Below, one piece after another: positions 7,761 to 16,259 of a stretch of 64,000 bases of DNA (the first letter of the stretch is position 1; every line of letters begins with the position of its first letter). A program made the position numbers and the translations under genes. This stretch comes from Ensifer adhaerens. Its GTDB lineage: Bacteria > Pseudomonadota > Alphaproteobacteria > Rhizobiales > Rhizobiaceae. The notes under the pieces are model-generated. The model ran no database searches and was not told where the DNA came from. It saw only the letters and a program-made list of their open reading frames with translations. Where the stretch lies: contig NZ_CP015882.1 in assembly GCF_000697965.2 (NCBI RefSeq), positions 62,001-126,000 on the forward strand, given 5' to 3'.

Positions 7761-8879
7761 ATGAAGGAAAATAACGCAATATTCGTCGGGCTGGACGTTT
7801 CAAAACTGAAGATTTCCGTCGCGGCGGCGGAGGGAGAGCGCAGTGGCGAGGTCCGTTTTCTGGGCGACATTTCCTCAGAGCCCGCATCAGTGGCCGCGTT
7901 GGTCCGCAAGCTCTCCAAGCCCGCACGTACACTTCACTTTTGTTACGAGGCGGGTCCTACAGGTTACGGTCTCTACCGCCAGATCGTGGAATTGGGACAT
8001 GAATGCGCTGTAGTGGCTCCGTCCCTTATTCCCAAGCGCCCAGGCGACAGGGTGAAGACAAATCGTCGGGATGCAATGAGCTTGGCACGGCTGCATCGTG
8101 CGGGCGAATTGACGCCGGTCTGGGTTCCTGACGAAAGCCACGAGGCTATGCGCGATCTGGTGCGTGCACGCGATGCGGCCCAAGAAGTGCTGAAGCAATT
8201 GCGCCAACAGCTCCAGTCCTTTTTACTTCGTCACGGCCGCATTTATACAGGGCGCAAGCCGTGGACACGGGCGCATGCCCGCTGGCTGGCGGACCAGGCC
8301 TTCGAACATCACGCCCATCACATTCTGCTCGCGGAATATTGCCAGGCTATTGACGACGCCACAGTGCGCCTGGATCGGTTGAACAAGCTTGTCACTGACA
8401 CCGCGGCATCCTGGTCTATGGCTCCGGTGGTGGCTGCCTACCAAGCAATGCGCGGCGTGGCGTTCATGACAGCGGTCACCTTCGTGGTCGAAATCGGCGA
8501 TGTACGTCGTTTCGACAACCCTCGTCAGCTAATGGCATATCTAGGCTTGGTGCCGTCAGAAAGCTCGACGGGCGAACGCATCAAACGTGGCGGGATCACC
8601 AAAGCGGGCAACATCCGGGCGCGCCGCGCACTCATAGAAGGGGCTTGGACATATCGCTACCCGGCGCGTGTGAGCCCGACGATCCAGGCTCGGCTTGTAG
8701 GCCTGCCGAAGGTGGTCCGGGACATAGCGTGGAAGGGACAGGTGCGGCTTTGCACGCGTTATCGCCGGCTAATCAGCGCCGGCAAGGCAAAGACAGTCGC
8801 GGTAACCGCTATCGCGCGGGAAATGGCGGCTTTCCTATGGGCGATTGGACAAGAGGTTGCGCCGCTCGGGAAGTTTTAG
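7761..8879 (+). CDS. IS110-family transposase (DEDD recombinase)
   Basis: 372 aa from ATG 7761, preceded by GCGAGGGCGAAC; the longer open frame from 7704 would run through the hairpin and is unlikely. The N-terminal RuvC-like DEDD domain starts with FVGLDVSK; further acidic positions are in CYEAGPTGYGL and KTNRRDAMSLARL. The C-terminal Transposase_20 domain contains GVAFMTAVTFVVEIGDVRRF and the serine-bearing GLVPSESSTGERIKRGGITK. Length is normal and no frameshift is seen. The element ends cannot be fixed because the family lacks standard terminal repeats; the flanks 7588-7760 and 8880-9110 are probably its non-coding ends. Confidence 0.9.
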   Translation: MKENNAIFVGLDVSKLKISVAAAEGERSGEVRFLGDISSEPASVAALVRKLSKPARTLHFCYEAGPTGYGLYRQIVELGHECAVVAPSLIPKRPGDRVKTNRRDAMSLARLHRAGELTPVWVPDESHEAMRDLVRARDAAQEVLKQLRQQLQSFLLRHGRIYTGRKPWTRAHARWLADQAFEHHAHHILLAEYCQAIDDATVRLDRLNKLVTDTAASWSMAPVVAAYQAMRGVAFMTAVTFVVEIGDVRRFDNPRQLMAYLGLVPSESSTGERIKRGGITKAGNIRARRALIEGAWTYRYPARVSPTIQARLVGLPKVVRDIAWKGQVRLCTRYRRLISAGKAKTVAVTAIAREMAAFLWAIGQEVAPLGKF

Positions 8880-8920
8880 ACCGGTAGTCAGCCCAAAGTA
8901 GGCGCGCCAAAACCATCTGT

Positions 8921-9107
8921 TTGTTGAACAAAGTTGGAGGCAGGGCCCCGGTGGGGAACCCTCGATACTCCTATGTGGCAGAGACATCCAGGCCCGACAC
9001 TAGACAGAGGCAGCCCCAGACGAACATACGGAAATGCGGTATCCAGCCCGCGAATGAGAGTATGCCAGCCGTCGTCGAAGCGCCCTGTCTCCTGCTTTGT
9101 TCAATAA
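8921..9107. repeat. 187-bp segment bounded by 27-bp inverted repeats
   Basis: 8921-8947 and 9081-9107 are inverted copies of each other (about 22 of 27 positions), sharing TTGAACAAAG, GGAG and CAGGGC blocks. The 133 bp between them has no coding character. It starts 42 bp after the IS110 transposase stop. It could be the structured right end of that element or a separate small inverted-repeat element (MITE-like). Confidence 0.55.
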
Positions 9108-9169
9108 CTCCGAGCATTTGCCTTTCGTCGCCAGACGAAAAGGGGAAGCCATGCCCGGCTGACTTGCAA

Positions 9170-9616
9170 ATGAACATAAGAGGAGTAACATTCGATGTCA
9201 TTCCACATCTTGGCGCGCTCGTGGGCGCATATTTACTGTCGCTTCCTATCGGATGGGACCGGGAAAAGGGCGAAAGAAGCGCGGGGTTGCGCACATTCCC
9301 ACTCGTCGCCATAGCGAGTTGCGGATTTATACAGGCCACCGAACGCTTGACCACGGGAAGCCCGGAAGCCACAGCCCGGATCGTCGAAGGGCTGATCACT
9401 GGCATGGGGTTCATCGGAGGCGGAGCTATCCTTGTTGTCAAAGCAAGCGTGCGTGGAACTGCGACAGCAGCGAGCCTTTGGGCGACAGGCGCGATCGGCA
9501 CCTCCGTGGGTCTCGGCGCTTACGACGTAGCAATCGTGCTCTCAGTCATGACTTTCCTCACCCTTCGCCTCAATGCCAATCTCAAAACAGACGGCCCCGA
9601 GAACAAACCGGATTGA
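9170..9616 (+). CDS. MgtC/SapB-family membrane protein
   Basis: 148 aa from ATG 9170; upstream in-frame codons overlap the 9081-9107 repeat and do not look like the family. Four membrane segments are apparent. The family core is visible: LPIGWDREKGERSAGLRTF with the conserved DxxxxxxxxAGLRT pattern, then GFIGGGAILVVKASVRGTATAASLWATGAIG. MgtC-type proteins modulate ATP synthase or Mg2+/acid adaptation; which applies here cannot be told. Only the N-terminal membrane domain is present, without the C-terminal ACT-like domain. An AGAGGAG lies just inside the chosen start, so the exact start is uncertain. Confidence 0.8.
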   Translation: MNIRGVTFDVIPHLGALVGAYLLSLPIGWDREKGERSAGLRTFPLVAIASCGFIQATERLTTGSPEATARIVEGLITGMGFIGGGAILVVKASVRGTATAASLWATGAIGTSVGLGAYDVAIVLSVMTFLTLRLNANLKTDGPENKPD

Positions 9617-9833
9617 ATTGCCTTCATCCGGAGCGACAACAATTATCGCTGCCCCGTTTTACATCTTGCGACCGCACAGGGATTCTCTGGTTCTTCCGTA
9701 CAAGCGCGCCGGCATGGCAGGGGCGAGCGACGATCGTTGGCATTTTATTAAGTTTGTTGGCAAAGAGTCCAATTCACGGGCGCCCTTTCTTCGTGGGGAG
9801 CGCGGTGAGAGCCAACGAGCTTCGGAGGCGAGA

Positions 9834-10220
9834 ATGTATCAGCGCACCGTCCTAGTGGTAGACGATGAGCCGTTGATCCGGATGACATTGGGGGATTTCC
9901 TCGCAGACGAAGGATTTGCAGTGCTAGAGGCGTCGAATGTCCTGGAGGCTGTCGCGGTGCTGGGTCGGCATCGGATCGACGCGCTGATCACCGACGTGGA
10001 CATGCCCGGCGCGTTGAACGGCTTTGATCTGGTGAAACTGGTTCACAGCTACACGGCAGGTGTCGCCGTGATCGTCACTTCGGGTGGCCATACCGCGGCT
10101 GAAATCGACGGACATCGCGCCTCCTTTCTGGCGAAGCCCTACCGGATGGATGCCATTCTGGAGGAACTGGAGAAGCGGATGCCACCATTCCTGCATTCAG
10201 CGACGGCCGTGAGCGGCTGA
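9834..10220 (+). CDS. Single-domain response regulator (CheY-like receiver)
   Basis: 128 aa, nearly all of it one receiver domain. Acidic pocket VVDDEP (residues about 8-13), phosphoacceptor Asp in ITDVDMPG (about residue 54), Thr/Ser in VIVTSGG and the conserved Lys in FLAKPY. There is no output domain, so it probably acts by protein-protein contact or phosphotransfer. This short type is common in rhizobia, often in stress gene sets. ATG 9834 follows TTCGGAGGCGAGA. No histidine kinase is next to it. Confidence 0.88.
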   Translation: MYQRTVLVVDDEPLIRMTLGDFLADEGFAVLEASNVLEAVAVLGRHRIDALITDVDMPGALNGFDLVKLVHSYTAGVAVIVTSGGHTAAEIDGHRASFLAKPYRMDAILEELEKRMPPFLHSATAVSG

Positions 10221-10330
10221 CGAGCGTTTGCCAGGCCTTGAAAGCGGGAAGCGATTGCAAGCTCCCAACGCGGTCGGGCTGTAACTTTTCCTCTTTCCGT
10301 GCGTTTCCATCGACAACCAGGGAGGCACGC

Positions 10331-10510
10331 ATGTCAAAGAGAGAACTGATCGATACCGGAACCGACAAGCGCTACGTCCGGCGGGACGAAGACGGCAAGT
10401 TCAAAGAATCAGTGGATGTGAGTCGATCCTTGTCCGCTGACAAACGCCAAAAGGCGAAACACGACGCAAAACCCGGGGAGGGCGACAAGGGCGATCATAA
10501 GTCCAAGTGA
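10331..10510 (+). CDS. Small charged conserved hypothetical protein
   Basis: 59 aa, very rich in Lys, Asp, Glu and Arg, with no membrane segment and a probably disordered C-terminal half. Strong GGAGG 6 bp before the ATG. Its TGA overlaps the GTG start of the exonuclease III gene (GTGA), so the two are translationally coupled. Function unknown; a nucleic-acid-related role is suggested only by the neighbour and the charge pattern. Confidence 0.7.
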   Translation: MSKRELIDTGTDKRYVRRDEDGKFKESVDVSRSLSADKRQKAKHDAKPGEGDKGDHKSK

Positions 10511-11307
10511 AAATCGCGACTTACAACGTCAACGGTGTCAACGGCCGCCTGGAAGTGCTGTTGAGTTGGCTTGAACGGGCCTCGCCTGACGTCGTGTGTT
10601 TACAGGAGTTGAAGGCCCCTGACGCCAAATTCCCCGCCAAAGCTATTGAGGCGGCAGGCTACGGTGCCATCTGGCACGGTCAGAAAGGTTGGAACGGGGT
10701 AGCAATCCTCGAAAAAGGTCGCGAACCGCTACTTATCCGTAGGGGACTTGCCGGAGACCCCGACGATTTGCATAGCCGCTACGTCGAAGCGGCTATCGAC
10801 GGCATGGTGATTGGCTGTCTCTACTTGCCGAACGGCAATCCCTACCCAGGGCCAAAATTCGACTACAAGCTCGCCTGGTTCAAGCGCTTGGCGGAGTATG
10901 CTGACGAACTGCTCGCCCTGAAAGTCCCCGTCGTTCTTGCCGGCGACTACAACGTCATGCCTACCGAACTGGATGTCTACAAGCCCGAGCGATGGGTGGA
11001 TGACGCGTTGTTCCGGGTAGAGGTTCGCGATGCATACCGGGAACTCGTCGAACAGGGGTGGACTGACGCACTTCGCCACCTGAATCCGGGGAAGCGGGTT
11101 TATACGTTCTGGGACTATTTCCGGAATGCATACGGCCGGGATGCAGGCTTGAGGATTGACCATTTCCTTCTCAGTCCCGGGGTTGCCGAAAGGCTCGTCA
11201 AGGCGGGCGTCGATAAGGACGTCCGAGGCTGGGAACACACCAGCGACCATGCCCCGGTTTGGATCGAACTCGCAGATGACATGCCGAAAAGAAGGAGGAG
11301 AAAATGA
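10507..11307 (+). CDS. xthA: Exodeoxyribonuclease III (AP endonuclease)
   Basis: 266 aa member of the exonuclease III/APE1 fold family, repairing abasic sites and 3' blocks in DNA. Motifs in order: KIATYNVNGVNGR, CLQELKAPD (metal Glu), LAGDYNVMPTE (Asp/Asn) and HTSDHAPVW (catalytic Asp-His). GTG start overlaps the stop of the upstream small gene, and its stop overlaps the ATG of the downstream one. The C-terminus ends in a short basic stretch (KRRRRK). Likely an accessory copy in a small repair operon rather than the housekeeping gene, which is inference from replicon context. Confidence 0.9.
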   Translation: MKIATYNVNGVNGRLEVLLSWLERASPDVVCLQELKAPDAKFPAKAIEAAGYGAIWHGQKGWNGVAILEKGREPLLIRRGLAGDPDDLHSRYVEAAIDGMVIGCLYLPNGNPYPGPKFDYKLAWFKRLAEYADELLALKVPVVLAGDYNVMPTELDVYKPERWVDDALFRVEVRDAYRELVEQGWTDALRHLNPGKRVYTFWDYFRNAYGRDAGLRIDHFLLSPGVAERLVKAGVDKDVRGWEHTSDHAPVWIELADDMPKRRRRK

Positions 11308-11546
11308 CCAACCATACGCACTCCAGGGAATGGAAGGATGACCTCAGGCTGAAGCTGGAAGAACTTATTGATACGTTCGTAGTCGAAGGTGTCCGACAGG
11401 AAGACATCTTCGACGCCATCCGCGATCAGCTCCCAGGCCTCCGTGACGCGCTCGCGCGTGATCCCGATCCGGCTGAAGACAGTTCTGGCGGTATCCTCGA
11501 CGAGCCGTCAAACGACTGGCCAAGTGCCATTTCAGGGAAAGATTGA
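11304..11546 (+). CDS. Hypothetical acidic protein, last gene of the xthA operon
   Basis: 80 aa, soluble, with an N-terminal helical segment (about residues 9-50) and an acidic, Ser/Pro-rich tail. ATG overlaps the TGA of xthA by 4 bp, so it is coupled to it. No family recognised. Confidence 0.65.
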   Translation: MTNHTHSREWKDDLRLKLEELIDTFVVEGVRQEDIFDAIRDQLPGLRDALARDPDPAEDSSGGILDEPSNDWPSAISGKD

Positions 11547-11585
11547 GGCTATCGCGTCTTCGGGTTCCAGCAGAAAGCAGGATGA

Positions 11586-12836
11586 ATGGACGCCTACATC
11601 GTTACGCTGACGGTCCTCGGCTTCGTTGTCCTCCTGACGGCGTGGTTGCCGATGGCGTTCCGGCGTCTTCCTCTCTCGCTCCCGATAGCCTGTCTCGCCA
11701 TCGGCACGCTGTTGGCCTTGTCTCCCTTTCCCCTGCTGCCGCGCTTCAATCCTCTGGAAAATCGGGAGTTCACCGAACGGATGACCGAGATTGTCGTCAT
11801 CGTCGCGTTGATGGGGGCGGGGCTGAAACTTGACCGTCCCTTCGGTTGGCAGCGCTGGGGGACAACCTGGCGTCTTCTAGGTTTAGCGATGCCTCTGACC
11901 ATTGCCGCACTCGCTTTCCTCGGGTTTTGGATACTGGGTCTCGGCCTTGCGTCGGCGCTCCTGTTTGGAGCCTCGCTCGCGCCGACAGATCCCGTGCTCG
12001 CCAGCGACGTCCAGGTCGGACCGCCGCGGTCAGGAGAGGAGGACGAGGTTCGTTTCGCCCTGACGTCGGAGGCGGGCCTGAACGACGGGCTTGCATTTCC
12101 GTTCGTTCACCTTGCCGTTGCCATTGCACTGGCAGCGAAGGAGGGGACTGACGTCCTTGCACACTGGGCCGCGCTCGACGTCGCATGGCGGCTCGGTGCG
12201 GGCACCGCTTTAGGTTGGGGGCTGGGCAAACTGTTTGGAGTCCTTTCGTTTCGAATGCGTGGCGGCGGACTTGCGAAAACGCAGGACGGGTTTGTCGCTC
12301 TTGGCATGACGTTCGTTACTTACGGGCTTACCCAGCTCGTCGGCGGATACGGCTTTGTCGCCGTGTTTCTCGCGGCCGTGGCGTTCCGGGCGAGCGAGCG
12401 GGACAACGACTTCCACGAGCAGCTTCACGATTTCGCCGAACAAATTGAACGGTTGCTGATGATGGTACTTTTGGTATGCCTTGGATCGGTCGCCGTTAGC
12501 GGCCAGCTCTTGGCTGCCGTCGACTGGCGCGTAGGCGTCGTTGCGGTGCTCGCGCTCCTGTTGGTCCGACCTCTTATCGGCTGGCTGTGCCTGGTCGGGT
12601 CGGGGCATTCGCCAGGAGAAACCGCGGTGATCGCAGTCTTTGGGATCAGAGGCCTCGGATCGATCTACTACCTTGCCTACGCAACGGGACAGGCGGAGTT
12701 CGATGGATTCGAGACAATCTGGGCTACGGTAGTACTGATCGTGCTGGCTTCAATCGTGGTCCACGGCATAACCGTAACTCCGACGATGCGCTGGATCGAC
12801 AGAAGAGGGCCTTCGTCCAGTGGGGAGCCGTCATGA
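11586..12836 (+). CDS. CPA1-family Na+(K+)/H+ antiporter, NhaP type
   Basis: 416 aa with about 12 membrane segments. The CPA1 signatures are visible: LMGAGLKLDRPF, the unwound-helix region SLAPTDPVLASDVQVG, and FALTSEAGLNDGLAFPFV, which carries the ion-binding Asp. It exchanges Na+ or K+ for protons across the inner membrane in pH and salt homeostasis. The C-terminal cytoplasmic tail is very short. AGGATGA directly before the ATG serves as ribosome site. It stands 39 bp after the small xthA-operon gene and may be part of that unit. Confidence 0.9.
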   Translation: MDAYIVTLTVLGFVVLLTAWLPMAFRRLPLSLPIACLAIGTLLALSPFPLLPRFNPLENREFTERMTEIVVIVALMGAGLKLDRPFGWQRWGTTWRLLGLAMPLTIAALAFLGFWILGLGLASALLFGASLAPTDPVLASDVQVGPPRSGEEDEVRFALTSEAGLNDGLAFPFVHLAVAIALAAKEGTDVLAHWAALDVAWRLGAGTALGWGLGKLFGVLSFRMRGGGLAKTQDGFVALGMTFVTYGLTQLVGGYGFVAVFLAAVAFRASERDNDFHEQLHDFAEQIERLLMMVLLVCLGSVAVSGQLLAAVDWRVGVVAVLALLLVRPLIGWLCLVGSGHSPGETAVIAVFGIRGLGSIYYLAYATGQAEFDGFETIWATVVLIVLASIVVHGITVTPTMRWIDRRGPSSSGEPS

Positions 12837-12851
12837 TGACGCCATGGGACA

Positions 12852-13382
12852 CTTGCGCTATCGTCCGCCCTCGTCGGGCTCGCTGTCCTGTTAGCCGCCA
12901 TCGCAATTTCACTGGACGCCGAAGCTTCGGCGTGGCCGCATCGGATCGCTTTGAAGTCGACTTCATCCGACAACCCGAACTCAACCGTCCAGTATGTCGA
13001 AAGCGTCGTGAGCTCGCGCGATGCAAACCGCAAGGCAGAACGTCCTCGTCATCTGGTGATCTTCTTTCACGGTATCGGAGCAAGAGGCACGCAGATGGGC
13101 GGTCTGGGCGGTTCCTGGAAGTCCACTCTACCCAACACGGTTTTCGCATACCCTGACGCGCCGTTTCCCACCAGATCGGGTGGTCGGCAATGGTTTGCCG
13201 TCGATAACGACGTCATGCGGCCGGAGCGTATCGCGGCGGCCCGGCGGGCATTCGATGACCTCGTTTCCGAGATCGTTGAAAGGCAAGGCTTCGAGAACGA
13301 CTTGAAGAACGTCGCATTCGTCGCCGTTTCCCAAGGCGCGCCCGGCTTCTGGTTGAAATCGAGGATATCTCGGCTAAGCTAG
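12852..13382 (+). pseudogene. Truncated alpha/beta-hydrolase (phospholipase/carboxylesterase type)
   Basis: The readable frame encodes a signal-peptide-like stretch (LAVLLAAIAISLDAEASA) and then a hydrolase N-terminal half with LVIFFHGIGARGTQM, VFAYPDAPFPTRSGGRQWF and the start of the nucleophile elbow VAVSQGA. The protein breaks off right after this elbow, so the Asp and His of the triad are missing. The 5' end has two in-frame TGA codons at 12834-12839 and no proper start codon before the signal sequence; the nearest ATG (12844) is in another frame. Both ends are therefore damaged. A TTG at 12951 could give a 143-aa fragment, which would be inactive. Confidence 0.7.
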
Positions 13383-13444
13383 TGGTGGCACCGATGTGAT
13401 ACGCAGATCCGACTAGCGTTGGAGATGTTGTATTGTATTGACTA

Positions 13445-14692
13445 GTGGGAAATGCGGTGCCACACGCCCCTACACTGTTTGCCGCGGCTTTTCTTGCCGC
13501 TTCAAGCCACTCCGGTGCTGTTGCGCAGGAGGCTTCTCCCGCGCCACCTGACAAGGTGGCGCAAGCCCAACCGATTTCGGAGATCAAGCTAGGCTACCTT
13601 CGCGCCTATGCCCCCCAGTTGGCACTTTCAGTGCTGGACGTGCCGCCGCGTGACGAAGGAGTCGCGGGGGCCAAAGTGGCCATCGGCGATAACAACACGA
13701 CCGGTCGCTTCCTCGGGCAAGAGTTCAAGCTCGAAGTGTCCGAGGTGAACCCGAATGCCGATGTCGTGCCTGCCTTCAATGACATGATATCGCGGGGCAC
13801 TCTCTACATTCTCGCGGATCTCTCTGCTGCCCAGCTTCTGTCGATAGCCGATCTCGCTCGCGATAACGGCGTGCTGCTCTTCAACGTCGGTGCCACGGAT
13901 GACCGTCTGCGCGAAGAAGGTTGCCGGGCAAACATCTTCCACACCGCCCCAACGCGCACCATGCTCGCCGACGGGCTGGCGCAATATCTGATTTGGAAAC
14001 AATGGCGTCGCTGGGTGCTGGTTTACGGTTCTCATGAGCCCGACAAACAGTTTGCAAACGCGCTCCGCCGCGCCGCCACGCGCTTTGGCGGCGAGATTGT
14101 TGCGGAAAAGGAGTTTCCCGACACGGGTACAGCGCGCCGGACGGATACGGGTGTGGTCCAGATCCAACGACAGATGCCTGTCTTCACGCAGGGATTCCCT
14201 GATCACGACGTGCTGCTCGTGGCCGACGAAACCGAGGTCTTCGGGACCTATGTGCCGTTTCGAACCTGGATGCCGCGACCAGTGGCCGGGACCGCCGGTC
14301 TGATGCCCTCCGCGTGGCACCCGGCAAGCGAGCAGTGGGGCGGCACGCAGATACAAAACCGTTTCGCTAAGGCCAGTGGTCGACGGATGTTGTCGAAAGA
14401 CATGGCCGCTTGGACGGCAACCAGGATCATCGGGGAGGCTGCCACGCGCACGCACAGCGCTGATCCCGAACTGCTTGCAGCCTTCATCCGTGCGGAGGAT
14501 TTCTCGATCGCTGCGTTCAGGGGGCAGAAGCTGACCTTCCGGAAATGGAACTGGCAGTTGCGTCAGCCCATCTTCCTGGGCGACGGCCGTGCGGTCGTGT
14601 CGACGTCGCCCCAGGAAGGATTCCTGCATCAGTTCTCCGAACTCGACACGCTCGGGATCGATCAGCCCGAAACGCGATGTGTGCTGGAATAG
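13445..14692 (+). CDS. Periplasmic binding protein of the PQQ-alcohol-dehydrogenase-associated (lut-like) ABC system
   Basis: 415 aa. An N-terminal export signal (FAAAFLAASSHSGAVAQ) is followed by a type I periplasmic-binding-protein fold of the branched-chain amino acid receptor type. It belongs to the group that always accompanies PQQ alcohol dehydrogenases; the same gene order with beta-propeller, ATPase and permease is the lut (lanthanide uptake) cluster of methylotrophs, where the binding protein is LutA. GTG start is forced by an in-frame TGA just upstream; the signal lacks a positively charged start, so the true 5' end may have been lost in the rearrangement that cut the neighbouring hydrolase. 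Ligand unknown. Confidence 0.82.
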   Translation: MGNAVPHAPTLFAAAFLAASSHSGAVAQEASPAPPDKVAQAQPISEIKLGYLRAYAPQLALSVLDVPPRDEGVAGAKVAIGDNNTTGRFLGQEFKLEVSEVNPNADVVPAFNDMISRGTLYILADLSAAQLLSIADLARDNGVLLFNVGATDDRLREEGCRANIFHTAPTRTMLADGLAQYLIWKQWRRWVLVYGSHEPDKQFANALRRAATRFGGEIVAEKEFPDTGTARRTDTGVVQIQRQMPVFTQGFPDHDVLLVADETEVFGTYVPFRTWMPRPVAGTAGLMPSAWHPASEQWGGTQIQNRFAKASGRRMLSKDMAAWTATRIIGEAATRTHSADPELLAAFIRAEDFSIAAFRGQKLTFRKWNWQLRQPIFLGDGRAVVSTSPQEGFLHQFSELDTLGIDQPETRCVLE

Positions 14693-14720
14693 GTTGGAAC
14701 AGGAAATGGGAGAGGACGAG

Positions 14721-15698
14721 ATGCTACGACGACTGAGGTTTCTTTCGGCCGGACTTGTTGTGGCTGCAAGTATCGGATCGCCTGCGTCCGCTTACATGGT
14801 TTATGTCTCAAACGAGAAGGACAACACAGTTTCGGTGGTCGACTCCACGACAATGGAGGTGGTGGGCACGATCGATGTCGGCCAGCGGCCGCGCGGCATC
14901 ACGATTTCGCACGATGGCAAGTTTGTATACCTGTGCGCGAGCGACGACGACACCATCGAGATCATCGATACAACCACGCTCGAAATCGTTGGGTCGCTGC
15001 CGTCAGGACCAGACCCCGAATTGTTCGTCCTCTCTCCTGACGGAAAGACGCTTTATGTCGCCAATGAAGATGACAATCTTGTCACCGTCATCGACATTGA
15101 GAGTGGAGATGTGCGGGCTGAGGTGCCGGTTGGCGTCGAACCCGAAGGAATGGGTATCAGCCCGGACGGGAAGTCGATGGTCAATACCTCCGAAACGACC
15201 AACATGGCACACTTCATCGATACCGAAACCAACGAGATAACGCACAACGTTCTCGTAGATGCGCGACCTCGGTTCGCGGAGTTCAAGCCGGACAACTCAG
15301 AGGTCTGGGTGAGTGCCGAAATCGGTGGCACTGTCTCAGTTATCGACAATGCGCGCCGCGAGGTAAAGCACAAGATTACCTTTGAGATTGCGGGCCTCCG
15401 AGCAGAAGCGATCCAGCCGGTCGGAGTACGCATCACGGCCGACGGCACGAAGGCCTATGTGGCGCTGGGCCCGGCCAATCGCGTGGCTGTGGTCAATGCC
15501 AAGACTTACGAGGTCGAGAAATACGTGCTCGTCGGCCAGCGGGTCTGGCAACTCGCCTTCACGCCCGATCAAAAGACGATCATCAGCACCAACGGTGTTT
15601 CCAATGACATCACCTTCATCGACGTCGCTACCGATGAAGCAATTCAGTCTGTGACCGTCGGGGCGCTGCCCTGGGGTGTGGTCGTCAGCCCGAATTGA
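14721..15698 (+). CDS. Exported YVTN beta-propeller protein, PQQ/lut cluster
   Basis: 325 aa with a Sec signal (MLRRLRFLSAGLVVAAS...SASAY region) and about seven repeats of the YVTN type, each with a core like VYVSNEKDNTVSVVD or LYVANEDDNLVTVID. Periplasmic seven-bladed propeller. Members of this family accompany PQQ-dependent alcohol oxidation genes; a lut-cluster homologue exists in Methylorubrum. ATG 14721 is preferred over the in-frame ATG 14706 because GGGAGAGGA fits it and the basic signal start follows. It begins 28 bp after the binding-protein gene. Confidence 0.85.
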   Translation: MLRRLRFLSAGLVVAASIGSPASAYMVYVSNEKDNTVSVVDSTTMEVVGTIDVGQRPRGITISHDGKFVYLCASDDDTIEIIDTTTLEIVGSLPSGPDPELFVLSPDGKTLYVANEDDNLVTVIDIESGDVRAEVPVGVEPEGMGISPDGKSMVNTSETTNMAHFIDTETNEITHNVLVDARPRFAEFKPDNSEVWVSAEIGGTVSVIDNARREVKHKITFEIAGLRAEAIQPVGVRITADGTKAYVALGPANRVAVVNAKTYEVEKYVLVGQRVWQLAFTPDQKTIISTNGVSNDITFIDVATDEAIQSVTVGALPWGVVVSPN

Positions 15699-15733
15699 TG
15701 TTCCAACAACAGTTGCCTACCGAGGAGGAGCAC

Positions 15734-16216
15734 ATGCAGAAATATCGAAATTTCGCGCACGCAGCGGTTCTCGGAACCACCGTCCTGTCAGCGGCGCCTT
15801 GTGCTGGGCAAGATGCAGGTGATCACGAGCCAGTGCCGCAACCGACCTCATTCTCCAAGCAGGTAACGCGGGCGAGCAAGGATGTCCCCGAACTGGTGTT
15901 TGGATCGGGCTCTGACAGCTTCGCCGTCAATCAGAAGGATTTCGAGCTGATCGCCGGACAGGGGTATCGTTGGAAAATTACCTCAGCGGCGGGCTTGGAA
16001 TACAAATTTGTAACGGACCTTTTCCGCAACGTCTGGATGAACCAGATCGTCATCAACGATCTCGAGGTTCACATGAACGGTGCTCCTGCATGGCTGGAGT
16101 TCGACGCGGAGGGCACAATGCAGGTCCAATTCACCACCATTCGGCCGGGAAGCTATGCGTGGTCCGTTCCTGATCTCGCCGATAAGGGCATGAAGGGAAC
16201 GATCACCATCAAATAG
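15734..16216 (+). CDS. Exported cupredoxin-like protein of the lut-like cluster
   Basis: 160 aa: signal peptide to about residue 25, then a domain that reads like a cupredoxin (strand pattern, RPGSYAWSVPDLADKGMKGTITIK-like end quoted only in part: PGSYAWSVPD, KGMKGTI). The usual Cys ligand of blue copper proteins is replaced in the PGSY loop, so type-1 copper binding is doubtful. A small periplasmic metal- or ligand-carrying role is inferred from its place between the propeller and the ATPase. Good AGGAGGAG before ATG 15734. Confidence 0.75.
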   Translation: MQKYRNFAHAAVLGTTVLSAAPCAGQDAGDHEPVPQPTSFSKQVTRASKDVPELVFGSGSDSFAVNQKDFELIAGQGYRWKITSAAGLEYKFVTDLFRNVWMNQIVINDLEVHMNGAPAWLEFDAEGTMQVQFTTIRPGSYAWSVPDLADKGMKGTITIK

Positions 16217-16259
16217 GCTGGCTTGCGGACTATCCGTGCTGTTCGCGGTGGAGGACGCC

